NCBI GenBank assembly: GCA_003217895.1
Contig: QHMS01000105.1
Span: 1-33,642 of the forward strand
DNA length: 33,642 bases
Direction: 5' to 3'
From: Verrucomicrobiota bacterium
GTDB lineage: Bacteria > Verrucomicrobiota > Verrucomicrobiia > Chthoniobacterales > UBA10450
In this document: positions 1 through 8,331 of the stretch, piece by piece
Layout: every line of letters starts with the position of its first letter
Numbering within the stretch: position 1 is the first letter of the stretch
The notes under the pieces: model-generated
What the model was told of the DNA's origin: nothing
The model's database searches: none
Seen by the model: the letters and a program-made list of their open reading frames with translations, nothing else
Made by a program: the position numbers and the translations under genes

Positions 1-709
1 CGCCCATCTGCTTCAGCGGCGCGAAACGGACGTCGATCTCGGCCTGGCCGGCGGTGGCGACTTCGTGATGTTGTTTGTCCACGAGAATACCGGCTTTCTC
101 GATCTCGAGCGCCATTTCGTTGCGGATATCCTGCAACGAATCCATCGGCGGCACCGGGAAGTAACCTTCTTTCGGTCGAATTTTGTATCCGAGATTTGGA
201 AATTCTTCGCGCGCGCTGTTCCAATGGCCCTCACCGCTGTCGATAATGTACGACGACGCGTTCCCGCTGTTTACAAATCGCACATCGTCGAAAATGAAGA
301 ACTCCGCTTCCGGTCCGAAGAATGCGGTATCCGCGATGCCGGTGCTCTTTAAATAAGCCTCTGCTTTTTCGGCGACGCCGCGCGGGTCACGATCGTATGG
401 TTCGCGCGTAATTGGATCGACGATCGTGCAGATGAGCGAAAGCGTTGGTTCGAGGTTGAAGATGTCGATCCACGCCGTCGCGGGATCAGGAATGACGAGC
501 ATGTCCGAGGCGTTAATGACTTTCCAGCCGCGGATACTCGAGCCGTCGAACCCGAGGCCGTCAGTAAAAATATCGTCGCTATAATCACTCAGGGTGGTGG
601 TGAAATGCTGCCACGTGCCGGGCAGATCCGTGAATTTAAAATCAACGAGCTTCACCTCGTGATCTTTGATCATTTTGCTGACGTCGGATGGAGTTTTGTC
701 TTTGGCCAT
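1..709 (-). CDS. glnA: Glutamine synthetase type I, N-terminal part (gene runs off the window start)
   Basis: ATP-dependent ligation of ammonia to glutamate in the cytoplasm. The ORF track misses it because the frame has no stop inside the window. Translating the minus strand from the ATG at 709 gives 236 residues starting MAKDKTPSDV. The beta-grasp N-terminal domain is visible, with the type I signature GFDGSSIRGW near residue 53. It is followed by the start of the catalytic domain with FFGPEAEFFIFD, whose Glu residues contribute to metal binding, and by HHEVATAGQAEID near the cut end. It lies 136 bp downstream of glnB on the same strand, so a glnB-glnA unit is likely, with PII signalling controlling it. 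There is no clear Shine-Dalgarno before the start. Identity is secure; only the C-terminal half is missing. Confidence 0.96.
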   Translation of the reverse strand, partial: MAKDKTPSDVSKMIKDHEVKLVDFKFTDLPGTWQHFTTTLSDYSDDIFTDGLGFDGSSIRGWKVINASDMLVIPDPATAWIDIFNLEPTLSLICTIVDPITREPYDRDPRGVAEKAEAYLKSTGIADTAFFGPEAEFFIFDDVRFVNSGNASSYIIDSGEGHWNSAREEFPNLGYKIRPKEGYFPVPPMDSLQDIRNEMALEIEKAGILVDKQHHEVATAGQAEIDVRFAPLKQMG

Positions 710-751
710 GGTTTTATTGAGAGGTTAAACAGTTGAGTGGTTAAAAGAGAA

Positions 752-791
752 AAATCGCTAAATCACTAAATCGTTAAATCGCTAAATCAAT
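752..791. repeat. Five tandem copies of an 8-bp unit (AAATCGCT-like)
   Basis: The gap between glnB and glnA holds five consecutive octamers: AAATCGCT, AAATCACT, AAATCGTT, AAATCGCT and AAATCAAT. Just downstream on the plus strand of glnA's start side is a further GGTTAAA pair. The array lies in the probable 5' leader of glnA. It may be a slippage-prone microsatellite or a regulatory spacer. I see no promoter consensus inside it. Confidence 0.8.
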
Positions 792-845
792 GCAGAACCG
801 CGTTGACCCTTCAACGGCAAATCGACCAGCGGGCGCGGAGCGCCG

Positions 846-1196
<351 letters not shown>

Positions 1197-1330
1197 TCAA
1201 TTTCGCGCGGGGCTTTGTAACCCGCCTTCGCTGCACTACGGCGCGGCAGGTCGAAAGCTATGCGCAGCACGCGCTCTCATAGCAATGCCGCGATGCGAAT
1301 GCAATCACGAATTTTTGACAACAGGCCGTT

Positions 1331-1412
1331 GTCATCCTGAGCGAAGTCGAAGGATCCCGCGGAATCAGCTTTTGGTTTCGCCACGGGATTCCTCGACTTC
1401 GCTTGGAATGAC
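1331..1412. repeat. GTCAT...ATGAC inverted-repeat element, copy 1
   Basis: The element opens with GTCATCCTGAGCGAAGTCGA and closes with its imperfect complement CTCGACTTCGCTTGGAATGAC-like sequence. It is about 82 bp long, with long terminal arms around an unpaired centre. A second element with the same outer ends lies at 15953-16043. It occupies the divergent intergenic region between glnB and dnaE (1185-1478). The ORF called at 1285-1479 is only its translation. The rest of the intergenic region holds a possible degenerate GTAG-type palindrome near 1214-1250 and the dnaE promoter candidate. Confidence 0.75.
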
Positions 1413-1440
1413 TGTTTTTGAGGTCGGCTCGCAGGTGAAT

Positions 1441-1470
1441 TTGCCAAACTTTTTTTCTGGCGCTTATACT
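1441..1470 (+). promoter_or_regulatory. Candidate sigma70-type promoter for dnaE
   Basis: TTGCCA at 1441-1446 (5 of 6 to TTGACA), an 18-bp spacer and TATACT at 1465-1470 (5 of 6 to TATAAT). Only 8 bp separate the -10 box from the ATG at 1479, so transcription would start at or next to the start codon, giving a leaderless or near-leaderless message. The call rests on consensus matching alone. Confidence 0.4.
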
Positions 1471-1478
1471 GGAAACTA

Positions 1479-2255
1479 ATGTCGCGCGATTCTTTCGTTC
1501 ATCTGCATCTGCACACTGAATATTCGCTGCTGGACGGCAGTATCCGGATGAAAGAGCTGATGAAAAAGGCGGCTGAATTCAAGATGCCGGCTGTCGCGAT
1601 TACGGACCACGGAAATTTGTTTGGTGCAATTGAATTTTATCAGGAAGCGCAGCGCACCGGGGTGAAACCGATCATCGGTTGCGAAACTTATGTCGCCCCC
1701 GGTTCGCATAAAGACCGGCCGGGATCGCGGCGCGATGCGGCCTACCACTTTACGCTTCTAGCGCAAAACGAAACCGGCTATCGCAATCTTGTAAAGTTGA
1801 TTACGGCAGCGCACTTGGATGGATTTCATTATGCGCCCAGGATCGATAAAGAGCTCTTGTCAACGCATGCAGCAGGGTTGATCGGGCTGAGCGGCTGCCT
1901 TGCGGGCGAAATCAATTCTGCGATTCGGGCGAACAATCTGGAGAAGGCGAAACAGAGCGCCGCCGAATACCGCGACATTCTCGGCCCGGAGAATTTCTTC
2001 ATGGAAATGCACGATCATGGCATGGAAGAGCAACGCCTGTGCAATCGTGTCTTGCCGACGATTGCTCGGGACATCGGCGTCGGACTCGTTGCCGCGAATG
2101 ACGTTCATTTTTTGCGCCGAAGCGATCACGACGCGCACGACGTGATGCTGTGCATCGGTACCGGCAAAATGGTGCAGGATGAAAACAGGATGCGGTATGT
2201 GCCGGAGTTGTATTTTAAATCGCCCGCCGAAATGCGGGAAGTCTTCCGCGATTAA
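1479..2255 (+). CDS. dnaE: DNA polymerase III alpha subunit, N-terminal PHP fragment (frameshifted gene)
   Basis: First part of the replicative polymerase alpha subunit. The 258 residues contain the PHP domain with intact metal-binding motifs: HLHLHTEYSLLDG at the start, ITDHGNLFGAIEFY near residue 43, the HDHGMEEQ region and NDVHFLRRSDHDAHD near residue 205. The frame stops right after EMREVFRD, where related DnaE proteins continue with an IPEAL-NT-EIA-RC type segment. The remainder resumes in the -1 frame at about 2252, but roughly 35 expected residues are absent, so this is a deletion plus frameshift rather than a single-base error. It could be a genuine lesion, a second non-essential dnaE copy, or an assembly error. 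The start codon is supported by homology and by the promoter just upstream. Confidence 0.9.
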   Translation: MSRDSFVHLHLHTEYSLLDGSIRMKELMKKAAEFKMPAVAITDHGNLFGAIEFYQEAQRTGVKPIIGCETYVAPGSHKDRPGSRRDAAYHFTLLAQNETGYRNLVKLITAAHLDGFHYAPRIDKELLSTHAAGLIGLSGCLAGEINSAIRANNLEKAKQSAAEYRDILGPENFFMEMHDHGMEEQRLCNRVLPTIARDIGVGLVAANDVHFLRRSDHDAHDVMLCIGTGKMVQDENRMRYVPELYFKSPAEMREVFRD

Positions 2256-2272
2256 AAACGCGCGAGGGTTAT

Positions 2273-4870
2273 TTGCGCGAACTCTGTTATCAGGGCCTGC
2301 GCGAACGCTACGGTGAGCGGGCAACGACCGACGCCGAATTGCTCAAGCGGCTCGATTACGAACTGGGTGTGCTCGAGAAAACTGGTTTCGTCAGTTATCT
2401 GCTCATCGTTTGGGATTTCATCCATTTCGCCAAGGAACGGGGCATTCCGGTTGGCCCGGGCCGCGGCTCGGCCGCAGGTTCGATCGTTGCTTACGTTCTT
2501 GGAATCACCGACATCGACCCACTTCAATACGGATTGATCTTCGAGCGGTTTTTGAATCCGGACCGCGTTTCACCGCCCGATATCGACGTTGATTTTTGCG
2601 AAACGCGCCGTGGCGAGGTACTCGAATACGTTCGGCAAAAGTACGGCGAACGCCGCGTCGCGCAGATCATTACTTTCGGCAAGCTCAAAGCGAAAAGCGT
2701 CGTGCGCGATGTCGGGCGAGTGATGGGGTGGAGCTATCGCGACGCCGATCGCATCGCAAAGATGATTCCAAATGAGTTGAATATCACGCTCGATGCAGCC
2801 GTGGAAAAGAATCCGGAACTGAAACGGGCGTTTACCACCGAGCCTGTGACCCGGCAACTCTTTGATTATGCGAAGGTTCTCGAAGGCTTGTCGCGGAATG
2901 CAGGTGTGCACGCGGCGGGCGTAGTGATCGCGGATCGGGATTTATCTGATTACATCCCGCTTTGTCGCGATGTGAAAGGCAACGACGTGATCAGTCAGTA
3001 TCCGATGGGGCCGCTTAACGATCTTGGGCTTCTTAAAATGGATTTCCTCGGATTGAAAACGCTTACCGTGATCGAAGATACGCTGGCGCTCATTCACAAG
3101 CGGGAGCCTACTTTTTTGCTGAACAATATTCCCCTCGACGATCCGGCAGCGTTCGCGCTCTATAACCGCGGCGAAACGATTGGGCTCTTTCAGATGGAAT
3201 CGGGCGGGATGACGAGTTTGTCGAAGCAATTCGATGTAAAGAAACTCGACGACATCATCGCCTTGGTCGCGCTTTACCGGCCAGGCCCGATGGAGCTGAT
3301 CCCCGAATACGTGAAAGCGAAGAAGGGCATTACGCCGATCAAATATCTGCACCCATTACTGGAAGATATCTGCGCTGACACGTACGGGGTGATGATTTAT
3401 CAGGAACAGGTGATGGCTGCCGCGAGCAAACTTGCAGGCTACTCGCTGGCGCAGGGGGATCTTCTCAGGCGCGCCATGGGCAAGAAAGACAAGGAAAAAA
3501 TGGCCAAGGAACGCGGAAATTTCATCGACGGCTGCGCGCGCACAAACAAAATCCCGGAGAAAAAAGCCAGTGCGATTTTCGATTTGCTGGAAAAATTCGC
3601 CGGTTACGGATTCAACAAGAGCCACAGCGCGGCCTACGGCGTGATCAGTTATCAAACGGCTTATCTCAAGGCGCATTACCCGGTGGAATTTATGGCGGGT
3701 TTGCTGAGCAATGAAATCAACAACACCGAGAAAATTTCCGTTTTCGTCGGCGAATGCAAACGCATGGGCATTTCCATTCTTCCGCCGGATATCAACAAGA
3801 GCGGTCTGAAGTTCATGCCGGAAATGTGGGAGAGACCTCAGCGTCCCGACAGTCGCGGCGCTCCCACATTCACCGCCATTCGCTATGGTCTTGCGGCGAT
3901 TAAACACGTCGGCGAAGCCGCCATGGAAGCCGTGATTCGCGAGCGCGAACAGGGAGGCGATTTTATTTCGTTGGAGGATCTCTGCACCCGACTGGACTCC
4001 CGTATTGCCAACCGGAAAATGTTGGAAAGCCTAATCAAGGCCGGGGCATTTGATTTTCTTGGCCGAGACCGTGCCGAACTCTATGCCTGCATTGATGATG
4101 CTGTGGGCGCATCTGTGGCAGCGCAACGTGACCGGCTGGCGGGTCAGGTTTCACTGTTTGATGAAAACACTGCCTCTGCGACTTCGAGAAAGCGGCCGGT
4201 TACGCGCTGGAGCGAGCATGAAAAGCTTTCGTACGAGAAAGAGCTTCTCGGTTTTTACGTCAGCGGACATCCACTCGACGCATACGCGGATGTTTTTGCG
4301 GCGAAAAATTATCGATCAATTGCCTCGTTAGTGGATCTCGACGATCGCGCGCCCTTCAAGATTGCCGGGGCGATTGTGGAGGTGGAAAAAAAGTTCACCC
4401 GGAAAGAGGGCAAACCTTTTGCAGTTCTTTGGGTCGAAGACTTGAATGACATGCTGGAAGTCGTCGTGTGGAACGAAGTTTACTTGAAAGTCTCGGACGT
4501 GCTCGCAGCGGGACGCGTTGTTGAGATAAAAGGAACGCTTGATAAACGCGACGAGGCTCTTCGGGCCACGGCGCTGGAAATCAGATCGATTGCGCTTGGA
4601 AAAACAAATGGGGCCAGTGAAAGATTGGGAGATTCATCCGAGCAGCTGACTGTTGTTCTGCAATTTTCTCCCGTAACAACAGGCGATGAACTGCGCCATG
4701 TGCGTGAGATTCTGGTCAGCTCGCCGGGCCGGCGGCCAGTTCAATTGCTCTTTGATCGCGGTGACGGGAGTTCTTTACGATTGGATGCAGGCGCCGAACT
4801 TCGCGTGAACCTCACGCAGGAGTTGGAAGGAAAGCTTTCGCGTTGGCTGGTCACGCCGAAACTCCAATAA
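2273..4870 (+). CDS. dnaE: DNA polymerase III alpha subunit, catalytic and C-terminal part (frameshifted gene)
   Basis: Continuation of dnaE in the -1 frame relative to 1479-2255; the frame is open from about 2252 (KTREGY precedes the listed TTG start). It covers the palm with PPDIDVDF (the two catalytic Asp), [11 protein letters not shown], fingers with [15 protein letters not shown], and [17 protein letters not shown]-terminal OB-fold region follows around [20 protein letters not shown], then a short tail domain. TTG 2273 is probably not a natural start, since sequence homologous to DnaE begins before it. A palindromic repeat (3825-3868) appears to add about 15 residues between NKSGLKF and the conserved [13 protein letters not shown]. 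The stop lies 5 bp from the convergent AsmA-like gene. Identity is certain; whether an intact protein is made is not. Confidence 0.93.
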   Translation: MRELCYQGLRERYGERATTDAELLKRLDYELGVLEKTGFVSYLLIVWDFIHFAKERGIPVGPGRGSAAGSIVAYVLGITDIDPLQYGLIFERFLNPDRVSPPDIDVDFCETRRGEVLEYVRQKYGERRVAQIITFGKLKAKSVVRDVGRVMGWSYRDADRIAKMIPNELNITLDAAVEKNPELKRAFTTEPVTRQLFDYAKVLEGLSRNAGVHAAGVVIADRDLSDYIPLCRDVKGNDVISQYPMGPLNDLGLLKMDFLGLKTLTVIEDTLALIHKREPTFLLNNIPLDDPAAFALYNRGETIGLFQMESGGMTSLSKQFDVKKLDDIIALVALYRPGPMELIPEYVKAKKGITPIKYLHPLLEDICADTYGVMIYQEQVMAAASKLAGYSLAQGDLLRRAMGKKDKEKMAKERGNFIDGCARTNKIPEKKASAIFDLLEKFAGYGFNKSHSAAYGVISYQTAYLKAHYPVEFMAGLLSNEINNTEKISVFVGECKRMGISILPPDINKSGLKFMPEMWERPQRPDSRGAPTFTAIRYGLAAIKHVGEAAMEAVIREREQGGDFISLEDLCTRLDSRIANRKMLESLIKAGAFDFLGRDRAELYACIDDAVGASVAAQRDRLAGQVSLFDENTASATSRKRPVTRWSEHEKLSYEKELLGFYVSGHPLDAYADVFAAKNYRSIASLVDLDDRAPFKIAGAIVEVEKKFTRKEGKPFAVLWVEDLNDMLEVVVWNEVYLKVSDVLAAGRVVEIKGTLDKRDEALRATALEIRSIALGKTNGASERLGDSSEQLTVVLQFSPVTTGDELRHVREILVSSPGRRPVQLLFDRGDGSSLRLDAGAELRVNLTQELEGKLSRWLVTPKLQ
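3825..3868. repeat. Palindromic element inside dnaE (TGTGGGAG...CTCCCACA)
   Basis: Perfect 8-bp terminal inverted repeats TGTGGGAG and CTCCCACA enclose a GC-rich 28-bp core. The element is read in frame and encodes roughly [16 protein letters not shown]. That segment has no counterpart in E. coli DnaE, which passes directly from the ILPPDIN region to the GIGAIKGVGE region through a short unrelated linker. It is probably an in-frame repeat insertion in a surface linker. Only one copy of this type is seen in the window. Confidence 0.6.
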
Positions 4871-4875
4871 CGCGG

Positions 4876-7173
4876 CTATCGCTGCTTCTTTTGTCTTTTT
4901 GCAGCTGCTTCGGGTCGCGGGATGGCGCCGAGCACCAATTTTTTTTCCTCCGGGCCTGTGCCCAGGCAGAGTGGAAAGTTCCGGGCGAGACCGGCCGGAT
5001 TGGAAACGCCGAACAAGGGCGTGCTGCTGTCTTCGTGCAGGCTGATAGTCCAAGGCGATTGAACCAGACCACCGCGGACCTCCAACTCTCTTATCGCAGG
5101 CGCGAGAGGCAATGCTGCGGGAGCAATTTCAATTTTATTCACGCAATCAATCAGATGCGCCGTGAGATCGAAGATCGGCGTCGCCCCGGCGATCCTGATT
5201 GTGATTTCGCTTGTGTCCCGGAAATCAATTTCCCCACGAACCAGGACATCCACGTCTTTGGTTGCGGCGTTGAAAAATTCCAGCGAAGCGCGATCACTCT
5301 CAAAGACAATGCGACTGCTCGCTTCAGTGAGATTAAACCAGACCCCGCTGCTGTCGGACAATCTTCCGTTTACAAGCTGCACGTCGCCAACGATGCGCGG
5401 ATGCTGCAACGTTTGGGAAAGAGAAATGCTTCCACTCAGAATACCGTCCTGGAAAATCTCAGGATGAAAGACTTGGCGCATCTTGCCCAGAAAGATTGAC
5501 GGAAAATCAAGTGTCACGTTGAGCGGAGCTAACTGGAAAGCGCTCCAGCCTGTGCCGATGCGCAATGGAAAATTTGCTGTGAAACTAATAGGGCTGGACT
5601 CCGGCACATGAATTACACCGCACGCGTCCCATCTATTGGATGTAATCGTTGCCTGAATCTCTGCCGCGATCGGGCGTGTGCTCTTTCCGGCTGAAGCACG
5701 AAAGCCGGACAGATAATCGACCAGATTATCGACGCGCGTATCGAGCGCACCCGAATAGTTGTGCGCGCCGGACATTTCGATCTTGCCTTCTGCGTTAAGA
5801 GAATCGTTTTTGCGTTTCAGGTTGAATTGTTCAATCGCCAGTTCCGTTCCCTGCAGCTTCAGTTTTGCGCTTAAGCTGTCGATTGCCGTTTTGAAAAGTG
5901 TGAGGGCCGCGCCTTCAACCGTGAGGTTTCCTCCGAGTTGTCGTGCCCGAGTGTTTAACGCCCCTTCGATGATAAGTTTCCCGGCGAAATCGCCGGATTT
6001 CGCGCCAAATAGCGTGGTGAAATCGCCGAGATTGTTGATTGTCGCGGAAATGTCGCCGCGAAAATCCGGGCTCAGCCAATCGGATGATTTTGCGGGAAAC
6101 GACGCCTGGCCGCTTAAGGTCAGCTGATTGGTTTTCTGCTTGATGTAGAGTTGTTGAAGCTGGATTTGCTGATTGTAGAGCGAGGCCCCCAGCATGATCG
6201 CTTCGGCAGTGCGATTGCGCCAAGTGAGCCCGGTCACTTCTGTCCAAAGCGAGGCTGTTACGTCAGCCGGATGTGCGAGGTTTCCACGAACAGTAAAATT
6301 AGAGGCGCGAATCAAGCCGCCGAAGCGATCAGTCAACCCGATTGCTTCCGATGTTTGGGCGAGGGAAATATCGGTCGCCGCGCCGGCGACGTTCCAGTTG
6401 TAACGCGAAGAATGCCATTCATGCGCAACGTTGCCGCGAATTTTTCCACCGAAAACGTCGGCATCAAATTCTAATCTAACTTGTTGACTACCGAGACGCG
6501 AGAAATCCACTGACACGGACTCAAGGTCGAGGCCGCGCGCCAGAGTGAGTCCAGCGAGGGTGAGTCGATTTGCATCCCAACGACTTGCGCCGCGCAATTG
6601 TGAAAATGTTTGGCGTAACCATGGCGACGCGATCATGAGTTCGCCGGCGCTGAAGCGGCCGGCTTCTATTTCGCTGGCAGAAAGGGTTCCGTTGCGGAGC
6701 AAGATCAGAGTCGGTCCGTTCTGCACGCGCATCTCCGAACTGCGCAGGCTGCATTGCTGCGGGAGTAATTTCTGTAGCGTTCCCCAACCAGATTTGGTTA
6801 TTCCTCGGACGTTTGGATTCTCGCAGCGGATTTCCCCGTGTAGATCTTCGATTGACAGATTGCGAATGGCGCGGCCTCGTCGGCGCGAAAGAATGCGGCT
6901 AAAATTCAAATCGACCTGCACCTGTGTTACCATGAGGTCGATGTGCAACGCATCCGTTCGGATGCTTTTCACATGAAGGCTGCGAATTACAACCGGGTGA
7001 AGAAACGGCGCGTCAATTTTATCAATACTTACGTCGAGCCCTTCCTGTCGGCTTCTCCACGAGACCCACAACCGAAGACCGTTGGCGACAGCAAATGGCG
7101 CTAACGCAATCGCCAGAAGCGCCGCGAGCAAGACCAGCAGACTAAACAGAAACAGTCGATTCTTAAATGGCAT
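4876..7173 (-). CDS. AsmA/TamB-like (YdbH-type) envelope protein
   Basis: Probable inner-membrane-anchored periplasmic protein of the AsmA/TamB superfamily, proteins that bridge the envelope and are implicated in lipid transport to the outer membrane. One N-terminal transmembrane helix (residues 6-28, FLFSLLVLLAALLAIALAPF) is followed by about 730 residues of repetitive beta-strand-like sequence. These strands include AsmA/TamB-typical phrases such as GNVAHEWHSSRYNWNVAG and RIVGDVQLVNGRLSDSSG. The late part (ASSRIVFESDRASLEFFNA, then DVLVRGEIDF) resembles the dicarboxylate-transport/YdbH-like C-terminal region. It is downstream of the DUF4230-like gene on the same strand (85 bp gap), and its end nearly meets dnaE. 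Family membership is inferred from architecture and motifs. Confidence 0.7.
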   Translation of the reverse strand: MPFKNRLFLFSLLVLLAALLAIALAPFAVANGLRLWVSWRSRQEGLDVSIDKIDAPFLHPVVIRSLHVKSIRTDALHIDLMVTQVQVDLNFSRILSRRRGRAIRNLSIEDLHGEIRCENPNVRGITKSGWGTLQKLLPQQCSLRSSEMRVQNGPTLILLRNGTLSASEIEAGRFSAGELMIASPWLRQTFSQLRGASRWDANRLTLAGLTLARGLDLESVSVDFSRLGSQQVRLEFDADVFGGKIRGNVAHEWHSSRYNWNVAGAATDISLAQTSEAIGLTDRFGGLIRASNFTVRGNLAHPADVTASLWTEVTGLTWRNRTAEAIMLGASLYNQQIQLQQLYIKQKTNQLTLSGQASFPAKSSDWLSPDFRGDISATINNLGDFTTLFGAKSGDFAGKLIIEGALNTRARQLGGNLTVEGAALTLFKTAIDSLSAKLKLQGTELAIEQFNLKRKNDSLNAEGKIEMSGAHNYSGALDTRVDNLVDYLSGFRASAGKSTRPIAAEIQATITSNRWDACGVIHVPESSPISFTANFPLRIGTGWSAFQLAPLNVTLDFPSIFLGKMRQVFHPEIFQDGILSGSISLSQTLQHPRIVGDVQLVNGRLSDSSGVWFNLTEASSRIVFESDRASLEFFNAATKDVDVLVRGEIDFRDTSEITIRIAGATPIFDLTAHLIDCVNKIEIAPAALPLAPAIRELEVRGGLVQSPWTISLHEDSSTPLFGVSNPAGLARNFPLCLGTGPEEKKLVLGAIPRPEAAAKRQKKQR

Positions 7174-7190
7174 CTGGTGATGAAAAAAAT

Positions 7191-7264
7191 GATCAGTGAC
7201 CAGTGATCAGCAAACGGTAAGCGCACCTCCAGATCAAACTCGGTTCGCCGATCACGGATCACTG
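7191..7264. repeat. GATCAGTGATCA-type intergenic repeat, copy 1
   Basis: Fills the gap between the DUF4230-like and AsmA-like genes. It begins GATCAGTGACCAGTGATCAG and ends GATCACGGATCACTGAG. The latter supplies the TGA stop (7259-7261) of the upstream gene. A related copy lies at 32102-32147, sharing the words GTGATCAG and GATCACGGATCAC. Confidence 0.6.
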
Positions 7265-7948
7265 AGGACTAGCCGCTTTTCCTTGCCCTTTGAAGACTAA
7301 ACGCAGCGGCTGCGTCATGTGAATCCGTTCTTTGAGTTGCTGCTGTAATGTGCGCTGGGCTTCGCCGGGCAACCCGTTCTCTGCCGCCCTTTTCCAAGCA
7401 AGCTGAGGCAGGGCGGACAATTCGGTTTGGAGGTCTTGCCCGGAAATTCGATTCCACAATCCGTTTTCGAACGCGAGAACGTCCACCTGCTCCTGCTCGA
7501 CACCAAGAACTTGAGCGTATGGCAACTGAACAACAATCTCCTCAGGGCGAATATCGATCGAGAGACCCTGCTCGAGATCGAACCCGGCTTTGGCGATGAA
7601 TGTGCCATGCAGTTTCACACGCTTGGAGCTGCCCACCCAGGTATGGAGCAGTTCGTGTTCGACTTCGATCCGTCTTGAGAGAACGACCAGCTCGGTCACC
7701 GGCGTGGTTTGTTCGATATAGACGCGGTTGTTGATGGTAATACGCGGCTGCAGGTGCGCGATGTCGATAAAAGCAGCGCGCAAATCTTTGCCCAGCTTTT
7801 CAAGTTCAATTGTGCTTTGCCGCGCTGTGCGCGCCGGCCAGGTCTCGACTCGCAAAAAGATTACGACGACTACGATCGCGAGAATCAACGCGATTAGTGT
7901 GAATGCGAGAGGCCAGCAGATGCGTGCTGGGTTTGCTGACTTCAACAT
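7259..7948 (-). CDS. DUF4230-like membrane-anchored protein
   Basis: 229 residues of unknown function. There is one N-terminal transmembrane helix (about residues 11-32, ICWPLAFTLIALILAIVVVVIFL). An extracytoplasmic domain follows, with the alternating pattern KVKLHGTFIAKAGFDLEQ... and IDIRPEEIVVQLPYAQVL, which resembles DUF4230 proteins (strand, then a VQLP motif). A charged helical C-terminus contains QRTLQQQLKERI. It is probably co-transcribed with the AsmA-like gene downstream. The start codon abuts a GTTGGGCGTT-type repeat in the leader, and the stop codon lies in a GATCAC repeat. There is no Shine-Dalgarno. The leader upstream carries a strong intrinsic terminator, so expression may be attenuated. 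Confidence 0.65.
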   Translation of the reverse strand: MLKSANPARICWPLAFTLIALILAIVVVVIFLRVETWPARTARQSTIELEKLGKDLRAAFIDIAHLQPRITINNRVYIEQTTPVTELVVLSRRIEVEHELLHTWVGSSKRVKLHGTFIAKAGFDLEQGLSIDIRPEEIVVQLPYAQVLGVEQEQVDVLAFENGLWNRISGQDLQTELSALPQLAWKRAAENGLPGEAQRTLQQQLKERIHMTQPLRLVFKGQGKAASPQ

Positions 7949-7981
7949 TGGACGTTCGACGTTGAGCGTTGGGCGTTCGTT
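7948..7981. repeat. GACGTTGGGCGTT-type intergenic repeat, copy 1
   Basis: Degenerate tandem array of the words GGACGTT, CGACGTT, GAGCGTT and GGGCGTT. It starts at the first base of the DUF4230-like start codon and reads into its 5' leader. A second array with the same words lies at 13415-13450. On the opposite strand both read NAQRRT(S/P)NVE. Confidence 0.75.
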
Positions 7982-7993
7982 TTAAGGCGCAAT

Positions 7994-8032
7994 CGAGCAA
8001 GAGCATGATCACGAGCAAGAGCAAGAAGAAAG
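7994..8032. repeat. Purine-rich GAGCAAGAGCA repeat
   Basis: CGAGCAAGAGCAT is followed by ACGAGCAAGAGCAAGAAG, two direct copies of an 11-bp word with a ragged purine-rich end. It is intergenic and its function is unknown. Confidence 0.5.
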
Positions 8033-8047
8033 AGGCAGCCGTTCGTG

Positions 8048-8160
8048 TTCGAAAAAAAATTACCGCCCCCCACGCCCGATGGGCGTGAAGGGCGGCTGTT
8101 CCCCCCAGAACAATCGTAGAAAACCTTTGAGGCTACTAAACGAGCTTCCGGCTGGTGGCA
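8048..8160 (-). ncRNA. Candidate minus-strand small RNA or regulatory leader ending at an intrinsic terminator
   Basis: No protein gene occupies the minus strand upstream of the terminator at 8052-8095, so it must end a non-coding transcript or act as an attenuator in the leader of the DUF4230-like gene (start 7948). A TATAAA box on the minus strand (plus 8167-8172) would start an RNA near 8160. Within that RNA two further small hairpins can be drawn: GTAGCCT...CTAC and TGTTC...GAACA. The -35 region is poor. No known RNA family was recognised. The remaining 8161-8331 stretch is AT- and GC-patchy with no gene that I can see. Confidence 0.3.
8052..8095 (-). terminator. Strong rho-independent terminator on the minus strand
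   Basis: On the minus strand a 15-bp stem with a 3-nt loop (arms CCGCCCTTCACGCCC and GGGCGTGGGGGGCGG) is followed by TAA and then eight consecutive T. The two imperfect positions form G-U pairs only in the minus-strand RNA and are C-A mismatches on the plus strand, which supports the direction. Confidence 0.75.
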
Positions 8161-8331
8161 ACAAAATTTATATGAAAATTTTCACTTCTTTCGGCCGACG
8201 GCCGAGCGCGACGAAAGAGCGATGGATTGGAAGAACTAAATGAGATAGCCCGGTCCAGCAAAACCATTAGCGACGCAAGACCACCAGCGAGATCGGGTTG
8301 CGCGGGAGCGTGTCGCGGTTTCTAGTTTTAT

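Noticed and set aside
1285-1479. ORF of 64 aa (HPERSRRIP...SLGMT)
   Set aside because: It is the translation of the GTCAT inverted-repeat element and has no start context or family.
2235-2280. Split DnaE by intein trans-splicing or programmed frameshifting
   Set aside because: No intein motifs flank the break, the split is after the PHP domain and not at the known cyanobacterial site, there is no slippery heptamer before the TAA, and about 35 residues are missing.
8240-8320. Possible c-di-GMP (GEMM) riboswitch upstream of yqgE
   Set aside because: Words like GCAAAACC and GACGCAAGACCACC recall GEMM, but the required hairpin between them is absent (six bases only) and the second tetraloop helix cannot be drawn.
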